A DNA stretch of 64,000 bases from Acidobacteriota bacterium (lineage in GTDB: Bacteria > Acidobacteriota > Vicinamibacteria > Vicinamibacterales > UBA2999), in the NCBI GenBank assembly GCA_020851565.1, contig JADZCN010000005.1, positions 35,514-99,513 on the forward strand, given 5' to 3'. Position numbers and translations under genes: made by a program. This document shows, piece by piece, positions 16,032 through 24,635 of the stretch. Below the pieces are notes generated by a model. It was not told the origin of the DNA and searched no databases. It saw only the letters and a list, made by a program, of their open reading frames with translations. Position 1 is the first letter of the stretch. Every line of letters starts with the position of its first letter.

Positions 16032-17063
16032 CTACGCGGCGTCCCTCCGGGCGGTGGCCTGCACGGCCGCCACCAGCGCCTCGACGCTGGCAATGGGCGT
16101 GTCGGGCAGGATGCCGTGACCAAGGTTCATGATGTGACCCGGCCGGCCGGCAACCCGCGCCAGCACGTCGTTGGCCAGCTTCGTCACCTCAGCGGGTTCG
16201 GCGAAGAGCGCGTGCGGATCGAGATTGCCCTGCAGCGCGATGGCCGGCCCCACGCGCACGGCCGCCACGTCCAGCGGCGTGCGCCAGCAGAGGCCGAGCA
16301 CGTCGGCGCCGGAGGTGGCCGCATCCTCCAGCAGGTGCGGCCCGCCGTTGACGAAGTAGATGATCGGCGCCCCGAGATCGGCGACGCCGTCCACGATGGC
16401 GCGCACCCAGCGGAGCGCGAAACTCTCGTACTGCATCGGCGCCAGCAGTCCTGCCCACGAGTCGAAAATCTGCACGGCCTGCGCGCCGGCGGCAATCTGC
16501 AGGCGCAGGTAGTCGATCATGGCCGCGGTCAGCTTCTCCAGCAGGTGCGCCAGCGTCGCCGGCTCGCGGTAGAGCATCGTCTTCACCGCGCCGAAGCCTT
16601 CCTTGCCTTCGCCCTGCACCAGGTAGGCGGCCAGGGTGAAGGGTGCGCCGCAGAAGCCGATGACGGGCGTCCGGCCGTCCAGCTCGCGCCGGAGCAGGCG
16701 CACGGCCTCACCGACGAAAGGCACGGCTTCCGCTGCCGGCCGGGACTCGAGCGCGTCCACCTGCGCGCGCGTGCGCACGGGTTCGGCCAGCTTCGGACCG
16801 GGATTGAAGGTCATCTTCACGCCCAGCGCCTCGAGCGGCAGCAGGATGTCGGAGAAGATGATCGACGCGTCCAGTGGGAAGCGGCGGAGCGGCTGCAGCG
16901 AGGCTTCGACAGCCAGCTCCGGCGTCTTGCAGAGGGTGAGGAAATCCACCTTCTGCCGCAGCTCGCGGTACTCGGGCAGGTAGCGGCCAGCCTGCCGCAT
17001 GATCCACAGCGGTGTGCGGTCCACCGGCTCACGTCGGCACGCCTTCAGGAAGCGATCGGTCAT
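16032..17063 (-). CDS. hemE: Uroporphyrinogen III decarboxylase
   Basis: A 343-residue uroporphyrinogen decarboxylase. The signature MRQAGRYLPEYRELR carries the conserved Arg residues, and the second signature appears as GFCGAPFTLAAYLVQG. IIFSDILLPLEALG includes the catalytic Asp region. Length matches the family (about 340-350). The ATG at 17063 overlaps the hemL stop by 4 bp. hemN begins 13 bp after its stop, so these genes are clearly one operon. Confidence 0.96.
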   Translation of the reverse strand: MTDRFLKACRREPVDRTPLWIMRQAGRYLPEYRELRQKVDFLTLCKTPELAVEASLQPLRRFPLDASIIFSDILLPLEALGVKMTFNPGPKLAEPVRTRAQVDALESRPAAEAVPFVGEAVRLLRRELDGRTPVIGFCGAPFTLAAYLVQGEGKEGFGAVKTMLYREPATLAHLLEKLTAAMIDYLRLQIAAGAQAVQIFDSWAGLLAPMQYESFALRWVRAIVDGVADLGAPIIYFVNGGPHLLEDAATSGADVLGLCWRTPLDVAAVRVGPAIALQGNLDPHALFAEPAEVTKLANDVLARVAGRPGHIMNLGHGILPDTPIASVEALVAAVQATARRDAA

Positions 17064-18463
17064 GCGCGGGCCTCCTGGAATGCCGCGTGGGCGGCCTGGA
17101 TGGTCTGGTCGATGACGGCCTGGTCGTGCGCGGCCGAGATGAAGGCCGACTCGAAGGCCGAGGGCGGGAGCAGGACGCCGCGCGCGAGCATCGCGCGGAA
17201 GAAGCGCGCGTACGCCTCGCGGTCCACCGCTGCCGCGTCGTCCCACGAGCGGATGGGGCGCGCCGAGAAGAACACCGTCCACATCGAGCCGACGCGCTGA
17301 ATCGACACCGGCACGCCGGCGGCCTCGGCGCCGGCACGCAGGCCCTGCTCCAGGCGTTCGGCGCGCTGCTCGAGCGTGTCGTAGAGATGGGGCGTGGCGT
17401 CGATTGCGTCCAGCGTGGCGAGGCCCGCGGCCACGGCCAGCGGATGCGCGGCGTAGGTGCCGGCCTGGTAGACGGGGCCGGCGGGTGCCACCAGCTTCAT
17501 CAGCTCCCACTGTCCACCAAAGGCCGCCAGCGGCACGCCGCCGCCGGCGATCTTCCCCAGCGTGACCATGTCTGGCGTCACGCCGTAGCGTGCGGCCGCG
17601 CCGCCGCGCGACACGCGGAAGCCAGACATCACCTCGTCGAAAATGAGCACGGCGCCTGCGCGCGTGCAGCGATCACGGAGCCCTTCGAGGAAGCCCGGCT
17701 CCGGCGGCACGCAGCCCATGTTGCCCACAACCGGCTCGACGATGACGGCGGCCACGCCACCGTCGGCGTCCTGGAAGCAGCGATCGACGCTGTCGAGATC
17801 GTTGAAGCGCGCAATGGCGGTGTCCTGCACGGAGCCCGGCGTGACGCCGGGCGAGTCCGGCGTGCCGAAGGTGGCGGCGCCCGATCCCGCGCTCACGAGG
17901 AACATATCCGCGTGGCCGTGATAGGCGCCGGCGAACTTCACGATGACGCGCCGCCCCGTCGCCGCGCGCGCGACGCGCACGGCGCTCATCGTCGCCTCGG
18001 TGCCGGTGACGACGAAGCGGATCATCTGGCAGCCGGGCACGCGCGAGACGATGCGCTCGGCGAGGTCGATCTCGGGGGGCGATGCGAGTCCAAACACGAG
18101 GCCGCGGCGGGCCGCCGCGACGACGGCGTCCTCCACCGCGGGGTGCGCGTGGCCGAGGAGCGCGGGTCCCCAGGCGCCGATGTAGTCGATGTAGTCGCGC
18201 CCCTCGCTGTCGGTGAGCCGCGCGCCCTTTGCCGAGACGATGGCGATGGGGTCGCACTTCATCGCCGCAAACGCGCGGACGGGCGAGTGGACGCCGCCGG
18301 GGGTCACCTGGCGCGCGCGGTCGATCCAGGTGCGAGCAGGTGCGGGCGGGTGCGAGCGGGTGCTGTCAGGTGCGGACGGGTGCGAGCGGGTGCTGTCAGG
18401 TGCGGACGGGTGCGGGCGGGTGCTGGCAGGTGCGGGCACGTGCGCACGGGTGCGGGCGCTCAT
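17060..18463 (-). CDS. hemL: Glutamate-1-semialdehyde 2,1-aminomutase with repeat-encoded N-terminal extension
   Basis: A 467-residue PLP enzyme that forms 5-aminolevulinate. The core is canonical: [12 protein letters not shown] near the start, [20 protein letters not shown], the PLP Asp in [16 protein letters not shown] and the Schiff-base Lys in [16 protein letters not shown]. Family members are about 425-430 residues. The additional roughly 40 N-terminal residues ([10 protein letters not shown] repeated) are encoded by thirteen 10 bp units at 18329-18459. The start at 18463 overlaps the hemB stop by 4 bp, which supports it despite the odd sequence. The extension is probably disordered and outside the catalytic fold. 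Confidence 0.93.
   Translation of the reverse strand: MSARTRAHVPAPASTRPHPSAPDSTRSHPSAPDSTRSHPPAPARTWIDRARQVTPGGVHSPVRAFAAMKCDPIAIVSAKGARLTDSEGRDYIDYIGAWGPALLGHAHPAVEDAVVAAARRGLVFGLASPPEIDLAERIVSRVPGCQMIRFVVTGTEATMSAVRVARAATGRRVIVKFAGAYHGHADMFLVSAGSGAATFGTPDSPGVTPGSVQDTAIARFNDLDSVDRCFQDADGGVAAVIVEPVVGNMGCVPPEPGFLEGLRDRCTRAGAVLIFDEVMSGFRVSRGGAAARYGVTPDMVTLGKIAGGGVPLAAFGGQWELMKLVAPAGPVYQAGTYAAHPLAVAAGLATLDAIDATPHLYDTLEQRAERLEQGLRAGAEAAGVPVSIQRVGSMWTVFFSARPIRSWDDAAAVDREAYARFFRAMLARGVLLPPSAFESAFISAAHDQAVIDQTIQAAHAAFQEARA
18329..18459. repeat. Thirteen tandem 10 bp repeats inside the start of hemL
   Basis: Units of consensus GGTGCGGGCG / GGTGCTGTCA run with an exact 10 bp period. Three units equal ten codons, giving the peptide repeat [10 protein letters not shown] in hemL. 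The same unit recurs in the glk-pgi gene at 42135-42233. Confidence 0.9.
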
Positions 18464-19470
18464 CGGATGGTCTCCGCCACGGCCGCCGGGTGAGGTTGGG
18501 CCCGGAGCAGCGTGGCCAGTTCGCGCGCAAAGTAGGTGATGAGGATGTCCGCGCCGGCCCGGCGCAGTGCAATGGAGGTTTCCATCATCGCGCGCGGCAG
18601 GTCGATCCAGCCGCGTTCCGCCGCCGCGTGTAGCATCGCGAACTCGCCGGAGACCTGGTAGGCAGCCACGGGCACGTCCACGTGCTCGCGCACGGCTCGG
18701 ATGACGTCGAGATAGGGAAGCCCGGGCTTCACCATCACCATGTCGGCGCCTTCGTCGACGTCGGCCGTTGCTTCGCGGATGGCCTCGCGGACGTTGGGCG
18801 GGTCCATCTGGTACGAGCGGCGATCGCCGAACTGCGGTGTGGATCCGGCGGCGTCGCGGAACGGGCCGTAGAACGCCGACGCGTACTTCACCGCGTAGGA
18901 GACGATGACTGTCTGCTCGAAGCCGTGGTCGTCGAGCGCGGCGCGGATGGCGGCCACGCGGCCGTCCATCATGTCGGAGGGCGCGATGACATCGGCGCCG
19001 GCGCGGGCGTAGGCGACCGAGGCGCGCGCCAGCAGCGGGAGCGTCGCATCGTTGTCCACGCCGTCGCCGTGCAGCACGCCGCAGTGGCCGTGGTCCGTGT
19101 ACTCGCACAGGCAGACGTCGGCCCAGACGTTCAACGCGGGTGTCGCCGCCTTGATGCGGCGGATGGCCTGCGGGACGGGGCCGTCGGGATCCCATGCGCC
19201 GGTGCCCTCGGCGTCCTTCTCCGCCGGGATGCCGAAGAGGATGACGGAGCCGACGCCGAGCTCGGCCAGCTCAGCGGCCTCGCGGGCGGCAAGGTCCGGC
19301 GACAGGCGCGCCTGGCCGGGCATGGAGGCGATGGGCTCGCGCACGCGCTCGCCGGGGCAGACGAACAGGGGGGCGACCAGCTGTTCGGGCGCGAGATGGG
19401 TCTCGCGGGTCATTGCCCTAAGCGCCGGTGTCCGGCGGAGGCGGCGTCCACGGTGGGTGGGGTAGCTCAT
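18460..19470 (-). CDS. hemB: Delta-aminolevulinic acid dehydratase (porphobilinogen synthase)
   Basis: A 336-residue enzyme condensing two 5-aminolevulinates into porphobilinogen. It has the zinc-binding Cys-rich loop [12 protein letters not shown], so it is the Zn-dependent type. The two Schiff-base lysines are in [20 protein letters not shown] and [15 protein letters not shown]. Length matches the family (about 325-340). The stop overlaps the hemL start by 4 bp. The start at 19470 follows the hemC stop by only 4 bp. Confidence 0.96.
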   Translation of the reverse strand: MSYPTHRGRRLRRTPALRAMTRETHLAPEQLVAPLFVCPGERVREPIASMPGQARLSPDLAAREAAELAELGVGSVILFGIPAEKDAEGTGAWDPDGPVPQAIRRIKAATPALNVWADVCLCEYTDHGHCGVLHGDGVDNDATLPLLARASVAYARAGADVIAPSDMMDGRVAAIRAALDDHGFEQTVIVSYAVKYASAFYGPFRDAAGSTPQFGDRRSYQMDPPNVREAIREATADVDEGADMVMVKPGLPYLDVIRAVREHVDVPVAAYQVSGEFAMLHAAAERGWIDLPRAMMETSIALRRAGADILITYFARELATLLRAQPHPAAVAETIR

Positions 19471-19474
19471 GGTC

Positions 19475-20428
19475 TTAACAGGGACTGTCCCCGCTTAACA
19501 CGGACTTTACAGGGACTGTCCCCAAAATCCCCAGGATCTCGCCGGCGCCCAGCGCCAACAGACGCCGGGCGGCGGCTTCACCCAGTGCCGAGGCGTCCGT
19601 CCCGCGCTCCTCGACCCGCACCCCGTGCGACCCGTCCAGCGTGAACACGCCGGCCGCAAGCGTCAGCTGCGAGCGATCGCACACGGCAATCGCGCCCACC
19701 GGCACCGAGCAGCCACCACCCAGCGCGTGCAGCAGCGTGCGCTCCGCGATGACCGCCCGCCTCGTCGGGGCATCGTCCAGCGCCGCGAGGAGGTGGACGA
19801 GATCCGCGTCGCCGGTCCGGCACTGCACCGCCAGCGCGCCCTGCGCCGGCGCGGGCAGCACCACGTCGGTCGGGAAGACCTCCGTCACGTGCGTGTCCAG
19901 GCCCAGGCGCACCAGCCCGGCGCGCGCCAGGACGATGGCGTCCAGCTCGCCGCTGGTCACGCGCTGGACGCGCGTGGGCACGTTGCCACGAAGCGGATGG
20001 ATCTCGACATCGGGACGGAGCGCCAGCACCTGCGCCGTGCGGCGCGCGCTGCAGGTCCCGACCCGGGCACCGGCCGGCAGCGTGGCGAGCGTCATCCCGT
20101 TGCGCGCGCACAGCACGTCTTCCACCGGGCCGCGAGCCGGCACGGCCGCGACCGACAGGCCCGGCGTCTGCTCAACGGGCAGGTCCTTGTAGCTGTGCAC
20201 GGCCACGTCCACGCGGCCCTCCGCGAGCGCCCGCTCGAGCGTGGCGGTGAAGAAGCCGGTCCCCTCCACGCTGGAGAGCGGGACGTCGGTGATGCGATCG
20301 CCCGTCGAGACGATCTCGACGAGCTCCACGTGGATGCCGTGGGCGAGCACGGCGAGGCGCGCCGCGATGTACCGCGTCTGCCACAGCGCCAGCGCGCTGG
20401 CCCGCGTGCCGATGCGGATTACGGCCAT
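19475..20428 (-). CDS. hemC: Porphobilinogen deaminase (hydroxymethylbilane synthase)
   Basis: A 317-residue deaminase that polymerises four porphobilinogens. It starts [19 protein letters not shown], with [17 protein letters not shown] downstream. The dipyrromethane cofactor Cys lies in [19 protein letters not shown]. The natural fold ends near [10 protein letters not shown]; the last 12 residues ([14 protein letters not shown]) come from a GGGACTGTCCC repeat. The ATG at 20428 overlaps the hemA stop by 10 bp. Confidence 0.95.
   Translation of the reverse strand: MAVIRIGTRASALALWQTRYIAARLAVLAHGIHVELVEIVSTGDRITDVPLSSVEGTGFFTATLERALAEGRVDVAVHSYKDLPVEQTPGLSVAAVPARGPVEDVLCARNGMTLATLPAGARVGTCSARRTAQVLALRPDVEIHPLRGNVPTRVQRVTSGELDAIVLARAGLVRLGLDTHVTEVFPTDVVLPAPAQGALAVQCRTGDADLVHLLAALDDAPTRRAVIAERTLLHALGGGCSVPVGAIAVCDRSQLTLAAGVFTLDGSHGVRVEERGTDASALGEAAARRLLALGAGEILGILGTVPVKSVLSGDSPC
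19478..19525. repeat. Duplicated ACAGGGACTGTCCCC repeat at the hemC/hemB junction
   Basis: ACAGGGACTGTCCCC occurs at about 19478-19492 and again at about 19511-19525. Each contains the palindrome GGGACxGTCCC. The copies form the 3' end of hemC and lie just upstream of hemB, where the hairpins could affect coupling. Confidence 0.7.
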
Positions 20429-21744
20429 GACGCCGCCCCGGGCTCGAGCGCGAACAGGCGCCGGAGGTACTGGGCCTGCGTGGCGTCGAGGGGCACGTCT
20501 CCAGCTTCGAGTGTCGCCAGCGGAATGGCCAGCACCTGGTCCAGGAGCCGCCGCGTGAGCCGGTCCAGCACCGCGGCGTCGGCCGCGCCGCCCTCTGGCA
20601 GCTCGTGCTGCGCGCGCTCCAGCTCGGCGCGGCGGATGGCTTCCACCTTGCGGCGCAGGTCCGAGGCCAGCGGGCGCAGCGCGTGATGGCGCGCCCACGA
20701 CTGCAGGTGGTGCATCTCGCGATCGATGAGGCCTTCCACCTTCGGCACCTCCGCGGCGCGGCGATCGCGATGCCGCTCCACCTCGCGCTCGAGCACGCCC
20801 AGATCTACGCGCGTCACGCCGGCCACGTCCCCCGGCTCGACCACGTGGGGCATGCTGAGGTCCACGATCATCAACGGCCGGCCGCTGCGCCCGGAGACGG
20901 CGCGCCGGAGGTCGTCCAGGCCGATCAGGTATTCGGGCGCATCCACGGCGCACACCACGGCATCGGCCCGGTCCAGCTCGTCGCGCAACCGGTCCAGGGC
21001 CACCGCCTCCGCGCCGAGCGGCGCCGCCACGGCCTCGGCGCGGCCCAGCGTCCGATTGGCCACGACCAGCTCACCGACACCGAGCTTCCGCAGGTGCCGC
21101 GCGGCCTTCACGCCCGTGGCGCCTGCACCCAGGACCAGCACGCGGCACCGGTCCAGCGGCAGCGCCCCGGCCACCAGCTGCACGGCGGCCGAAGCCACGG
21201 ACTGCGCGCCGGTGCCAATGGCCGTCTCGGCGCGTGCCATGCGCCCGGCCCGCAGCGCGGCCTGCACCACGCCCTTCAGGAACGGGCCCGCGCCCGTACA
21301 CGCGTCCAGCGCGGCGCGCACCTGCCCGAGGATCTCCGCTTCCCCGAGGACCAGCGACTCGAGCCCCGCGCACACGCGGAAGAGATGCTGCGCCGCGGCT
21401 TTGCCCGAGAGGTGCGACGCGCTGTCGGGCACGCACACCGCCCGCGCGATGGCCTGGTGCACCGACTCGTCGTCTCCCGGCACCTGCGCGCGCCAATAGA
21501 GCTCGGTGCGATTGCACGTGGCGAGGACGAACGACTCGATACCGGCGGCGGTGAGCGCCTCGTGCAGCGACGTCGCGGTGTCGCAGCCGACGCTGTGCTG
21601 CGGCAGCGCGCCGATGCCGACGTTGCGATGGTTGATGGTGACCGCGCGGAGCGATGCCAGCCCGCTGTAGCGCGCCACGGCATGGAAGTGCAGCGGAGCC
21701 GTGGAGCAGACGCTCTGATGTGGACAGCTGGGAGAGTCGGACAT
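20419..21744 (-). CDS. hemA: Glutamyl-tRNA reductase
   Basis: A 441-residue reductase making glutamate-1-semialdehyde from Glu-tRNA. The catalytic Cys is residue 77 in SFVLATCNRTELYW. VLGEAEILGQVRAALD and the NADP-binding VLVLGAGATGVKAARHLRK follow, and the dimerisation helix ends the protein. The normal start (about ...VTINHRNVGIG) comes only after roughly 35 extra residues, including Cys-rich SPSCPHQSVC. This could be a real extension or the true start could be an in-frame GTG at 21678. The single CP motif might recall haem-regulatory motifs, but one motif is weak evidence. Confidence 0.93.
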   Translation of the reverse strand: MSDSPSCPHQSVCSTAPLHFHAVARYSGLASLRAVTINHRNVGIGALPQHSVGCDTATSLHEALTAAGIESFVLATCNRTELYWRAQVPGDDESVHQAIARAVCVPDSASHLSGKAAAQHLFRVCAGLESLVLGEAEILGQVRAALDACTGAGPFLKGVVQAALRAGRMARAETAIGTGAQSVASAAVQLVAGALPLDRCRVLVLGAGATGVKAARHLRKLGVGELVVANRTLGRAEAVAAPLGAEAVALDRLRDELDRADAVVCAVDAPEYLIGLDDLRRAVSGRSGRPLMIVDLSMPHVVEPGDVAGVTRVDLGVLEREVERHRDRRAAEVPKVEGLIDREMHHLQSWARHHALRPLASDLRRKVEAIRRAELERAQHELPEGGAADAAVLDRLTRRLLDQVLAIPLATLEAGDVPLDATQAQYLRRLFALEPGAASWP

Positions 21745-21779
21745 GGACGCCGCTGCCCATAAGAGTAGTCAGCGCCGCC

Positions 21780-21832
21780 AACGCCAACAATTCGCAACAG
21801 TACGGAGCGGCCTCCGTACAACTACGGAGGGC
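21780..21832. promoter_or_regulatory. Palindromic leader between the response regulator and hemA
   Basis: GTACGGAG-CGGC-CTCCGTAC is a perfect hairpin followed by a further CTACGGAGGGC. It lies in the 88 bp gap, the only sizeable gap in the hem cluster. It could be a terminator for the regulator genes or a control site for hemA. Confidence 0.5.
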
Positions 21833-22489
21833 CTAGGGAGCCGGGTCGATGATGCCCTCCCGCATGGCCACCTGGATGAGCACCGCCACCGACTTCACGC
21901 CCAGCTTGTGCATGAGGTTGGCGCGATGCGTCTCGACCGTACGGACGCTGATGTTCAGCTCCTTCGCCACCTCTTTGCTGGAGAGCCCGCGCGCCAGCCA
22001 GGTGAGGACCTCGCGCTCGCGGTCGGTCAGTGTCTGGGTGCCGGACGGGGGCTGCCCGCCGCTCCTGAGCAGGCCGGCCAGCTGCTGCTGGATGGCCGGG
22101 CTGAAGTAGGTCTGGCCCGCCATCACGGCATCCACGGCCGCCACGAGATCCTGGACCGCCGAGTCCTTCAGGAGATACGCATCTGCCCCGCCCTTCACCG
22201 CCCGCGACACGTATTCCTGCCCCGCGTGCATCGTCAGGATGATGACCTTGAGGTCGGGGCGGATGGCCTTCGCCGCTCGCAGGACGTCGATGCCATCGGT
22301 CCCAGGCATCTTCAGGTCCAGCACGAGCACGTCGGCGTCGGTGGACTTCACGAGATCGAGCGCGGCCGCGCCGTCCGCGGCTTCTGCCACCACCTCGATG
22401 CCGGGCTGTCCTTCGAGGATCTTGCGGATGCCGCCCCGCACCAGGGTGTGGTCGTCGGCGAGCATCACCCGCGTCCGCCGGTCGCTCAC
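21833..22489 (-). CDS. NarL/FixJ-type response regulator
   Basis: A 218-residue response regulator. The receiver domain (residues about 6-122) has acidic residues in MLADDHT, the phospho-acceptor Asp58 in VLVLDLKMPG, Thr in VIILTMHAG and Lys in AYLLKDS. A LuxR-type helix-turn-helix follows (LTDREREVLTWLARGLSSKE, then NISVRTVETHRANLMHKLGV). It overlaps the sensor-kinase gene by 4 bp. Its location between hemD and hemA on the same strand suggests it may regulate haem synthesis or be co-expressed with it; the target genes are not shown by sequence. Confidence 0.95.
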   Translation of the reverse strand: MSDRRTRVMLADDHTLVRGGIRKILEGQPGIEVVAEAADGAAALDLVKSTDADVLVLDLKMPGTDGIDVLRAAKAIRPDLKVIILTMHAGQEYVSRAVKGGADAYLLKDSAVQDLVAAVDAVMAGQTYFSPAIQQQLAGLLRSGGQPPSGTQTLTDREREVLTWLARGLSSKEVAKELNISVRTVETHRANLMHKLGVKSVAVLIQVAMREGIIDPAP

Positions 22490-23772
22490 GACAGCTCTCC
22501 AATCGGCATGCGGGCGTCGAGGCGCACGCCGCCGGCGGCACTCCTGTCGATGGCCAGCCGGCCGCCGAGGGCGGTCACGCGCTCGCGCATCCCGAGCCAG
22601 CCCATGTTCGGGCTCGCATCCTCGGCCGCGCCGCGGCCGTTGTCGTCCACGTAGAGGCGCACCTCGCGATCGTCGCTCACGATCCGGACCTGTGCCTCGG
22701 TGGCGCGCGCGTGGCGGGCCACGTTGGTGAGCGCCTCCTGCACCACGCGGTAGATGACCACCTCCACGTCGGGAGGCAGGCGCCGGTTGGCGCCGTCCAG
22801 GTCCAGCGCGACGGCAATGCGCGTCCGGGTGGAGAAGTCGTCGGCGAGCGCGCGAAGCGCGGGCACCAGGCCCAGGTCGTCCAGCACCGAGGGGCGGAGC
22901 AGGTTGCTCAGGTCGCGCACCTGTGAGAGCGCGCGCCCGACCATGGCGCCCGCCTCACGCTTGCCTTCGAGCTCGAGCTCGATCTTCACGGCCGTCAGCA
23001 CCTGTCCGGCCTCGTCGTGCAGCTCCTGCGCAATGCGCCGGCGCTCGTCCTCCTGCACGCGCAGCATCAACCGCGTGAGCTGCTCGAGCTCGGAGGTGCG
23101 GGCCGCGAGCCGGTCCCGCTCGTTGCCGAGGACGACGAACAGCAGGCCGAGGCCGATGGCGAAGAGGAAGAGCACGTCGGCGAAGACGCCGTAGAGCACC
23201 GCCGCGCCAAAGCCGCGCAGCAGCGGGTAATCGAGATGATGCAGCCCCCAGAGGATGAACGCGCCCGCCAGCACCGGGGCCGCCCCGCTCGTGGCGCGGT
23301 CGCGCTCCCGCCAGAACACGACACCCGTCCAGATGGTCACCGCCGAGAGCAGCAGCGTGGCCGTGACGCCCGCCACGAGCATGCTGCCCATGCCGTAGAT
23401 GGTGATCCAGGCCCAGGCCACCGATAACGGGACCGCCAGGGCATGCACCGGCCGGAGCTTGAACCCCCGCGACATCTGCAGGGCCGCGGCCAGCAGCAGG
23501 AGCGCGCTGATCCCCGTCGCCGCCTGGTGCAGGAAGAGCCACACCATGTCACGGCGGACGAGAAACGCGGACATGCACGCCAGGCGGACGACGTAGACCG
23601 ACCAGGCCATGGCCCAGGTGAGGAAGTGGTCGCCCCGGTGGCGTTGCCAGAGCACGTAGCAGGCAATGGCCATGACCGAGGTGACCACCGACTGGAAGCC
23701 GAGGGCGCTGCACTCGACGAAGGTGCGGTCGAGCATGTCCAGCACCGGCGCGGCGGCTTCCTGCACGCTCAC
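22486..23772 (-). CDS. Membrane sensor histidine kinase (HisKA_3 family)
   Basis: A 428-residue kinase. Residues about 25-215 contain roughly seven hydrophobic segments, giving a membrane sensor region without a large periplasmic domain. The dimerisation/phospho-acceptor motif is ERRRIAQELHDEAGQVLTAV, with His252. The ATPase domain shows VVQEALTNVARHARATEAQV (N box), DDNGRGAAED (G1) and GWLGMRERVTALGG (G2). It overlaps both the response regulator (4 bp) and hemD (4 bp), so it is embedded in the hem transcription unit. The signal is unknown; a membrane-embedded or redox cue is an inference. Confidence 0.93.
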   Translation of the reverse strand: MSVQEAAAPVLDMLDRTFVECSALGFQSVVTSVMAIACYVLWQRHRGDHFLTWAMAWSVYVVRLACMSAFLVRRDMVWLFLHQAATGISALLLLAAALQMSRGFKLRPVHALAVPLSVAWAWITIYGMGSMLVAGVTATLLLSAVTIWTGVVFWRERDRATSGAAPVLAGAFILWGLHHLDYPLLRGFGAAVLYGVFADVLFLFAIGLGLLFVVLGNERDRLAARTSELEQLTRLMLRVQEDERRRIAQELHDEAGQVLTAVKIELELEGKREAGAMVGRALSQVRDLSNLLRPSVLDDLGLVPALRALADDFSTRTRIAVALDLDGANRRLPPDVEVVIYRVVQEALTNVARHARATEAQVRIVSDDREVRLYVDDNGRGAAEDASPNMGWLGMRERVTALGGRLAIDRSAAGGVRLDARMPIGELS

Positions 23773-24506
23773 GGGGCGACCTCAGCGGTCTGGAGCGAGG
23801 CCAGCGTGGCGGCCGCCGCATCGAAGGCCGCCCGCTCGGGCACCACGCACGCGATGCCCATCGCGGCCAGCTCACGGGCGGTCGTCGGACCGATGGCGAC
23901 CACGGCCCTCAGCGCCGCGAGCGCCTCGCGCCCGACGGCGGCCACCAGCGTGGCGGCGGCGCGGGGGCTGGCGAGCACCGCCGCATCGGCGCGCGCTCGG
24001 GCCCAGTCGTCCCGGATGTCGGCGGCGTCGCGGGCCGCCATCGCGTAGGCGTCGACGACCTCGACCGCCGCGCCCGCGCCGCGCAGACCATCAACGAGCG
24101 TCGTTCGCCCACCGGGCGTGCTGAGGACGAGGACGCGGCGGCCCGGCCACGTGTCCAGATCCGCGAGAGTGCTCCACAACGCGTCGGCGCCCGCATCCGG
24201 GCCGACGACCGGCGGGGGGATGACCCCGAGGGCCTCGAGCGCGCGTGCCGTCGCCTCGCCGACGGCCGCGGTGCGTACGCCCGCGGGCCAGGGCCTCGAG
24301 CGGGCCAGCTCCAGGGCCCGGACAGCGCGCGCACTGGCACAGATCACCCAGTCGAAGGCGTCCAGGTGCGTGGCTGCGCGTGAGATCGGGCCCGGATCGG
24401 AAGGGGGAACCTCGAGCATGACGGGACAGGGCACGGGCACGAGCCCATGGCGCCGCAGGGCTTCGCTCAACGGGCCGTCTGCCGCTTCCTGTCGCGTGAC
24501 GGCCAC
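23769..24506 (-). CDS. hemD: Uroporphyrinogen-III synthase
   Basis: A 245-residue HemD that cyclises hydroxymethylbilane. The family is weakly conserved. The N-terminus VAVTRQEAADGPLSEALRRH, the segment FDWVICASARAVRALELARS (the 'W-hydrophobic-x-SxxAV' region) and the C-terminal VAIGPTTARELAAMGI fit well. I place the start at GTG 24506, where homology should begin. An ATG at 24602 in the same frame would add 32 residues but would cover the promoter of the divergent kinase gene. It is the first gene of the hem cluster and overlaps the sensor kinase by 4 bp. Confidence 0.85.
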   Translation of the reverse strand: MAVTRQEAADGPLSEALRRHGLVPVPCPVMLEVPPSDPGPISRAATHLDAFDWVICASARAVRALELARSRPWPAGVRTAAVGEATARALEALGVIPPPVVGPDAGADALWSTLADLDTWPGRRVLVLSTPGGRTTLVDGLRGAGAAVEVVDAYAMAARDAADIRDDWARARADAAVLASPRAAATLVAAVGREALAALRAVVAIGPTTARELAAMGIACVVPERAAFDAAAATLASLQTAEVAP

Positions 24507-24575
24507 CCGCCACGCGTGCCGCTCCGCTGCTCGAGTCGATGGCACGCCCGTTGAGTGTACCTGCTCAAAACGTTT

Positions 24576-24605
24576 TTGTGATCGAGCATGGGTCGGCGGC
24601 ATAAT
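24576..24605 (+). promoter_or_regulatory. Sigma70-like promoter for the Ser/Thr kinase gene
   Basis: TTGTGA (24576-24581) and CATAAT (24600-24605) are separated by 18 bp. A transcript would begin near 24612. That excludes the upstream ATG at 24588 and favours the TTG start at 24636. The minus-strand hemD promoter must lie in the same region. Confidence 0.5.
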
Positions 24606-24635
24606 CGAGCAGGCAGACTCCTACTGGGCTCCCCC

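Noticed and set aside
21678..21744. Haem-regulatory motif in the HemA N-terminal extension
   Set aside because: Only one Cys-Pro pair is present and the start codon is uncertain; too weak to claim.
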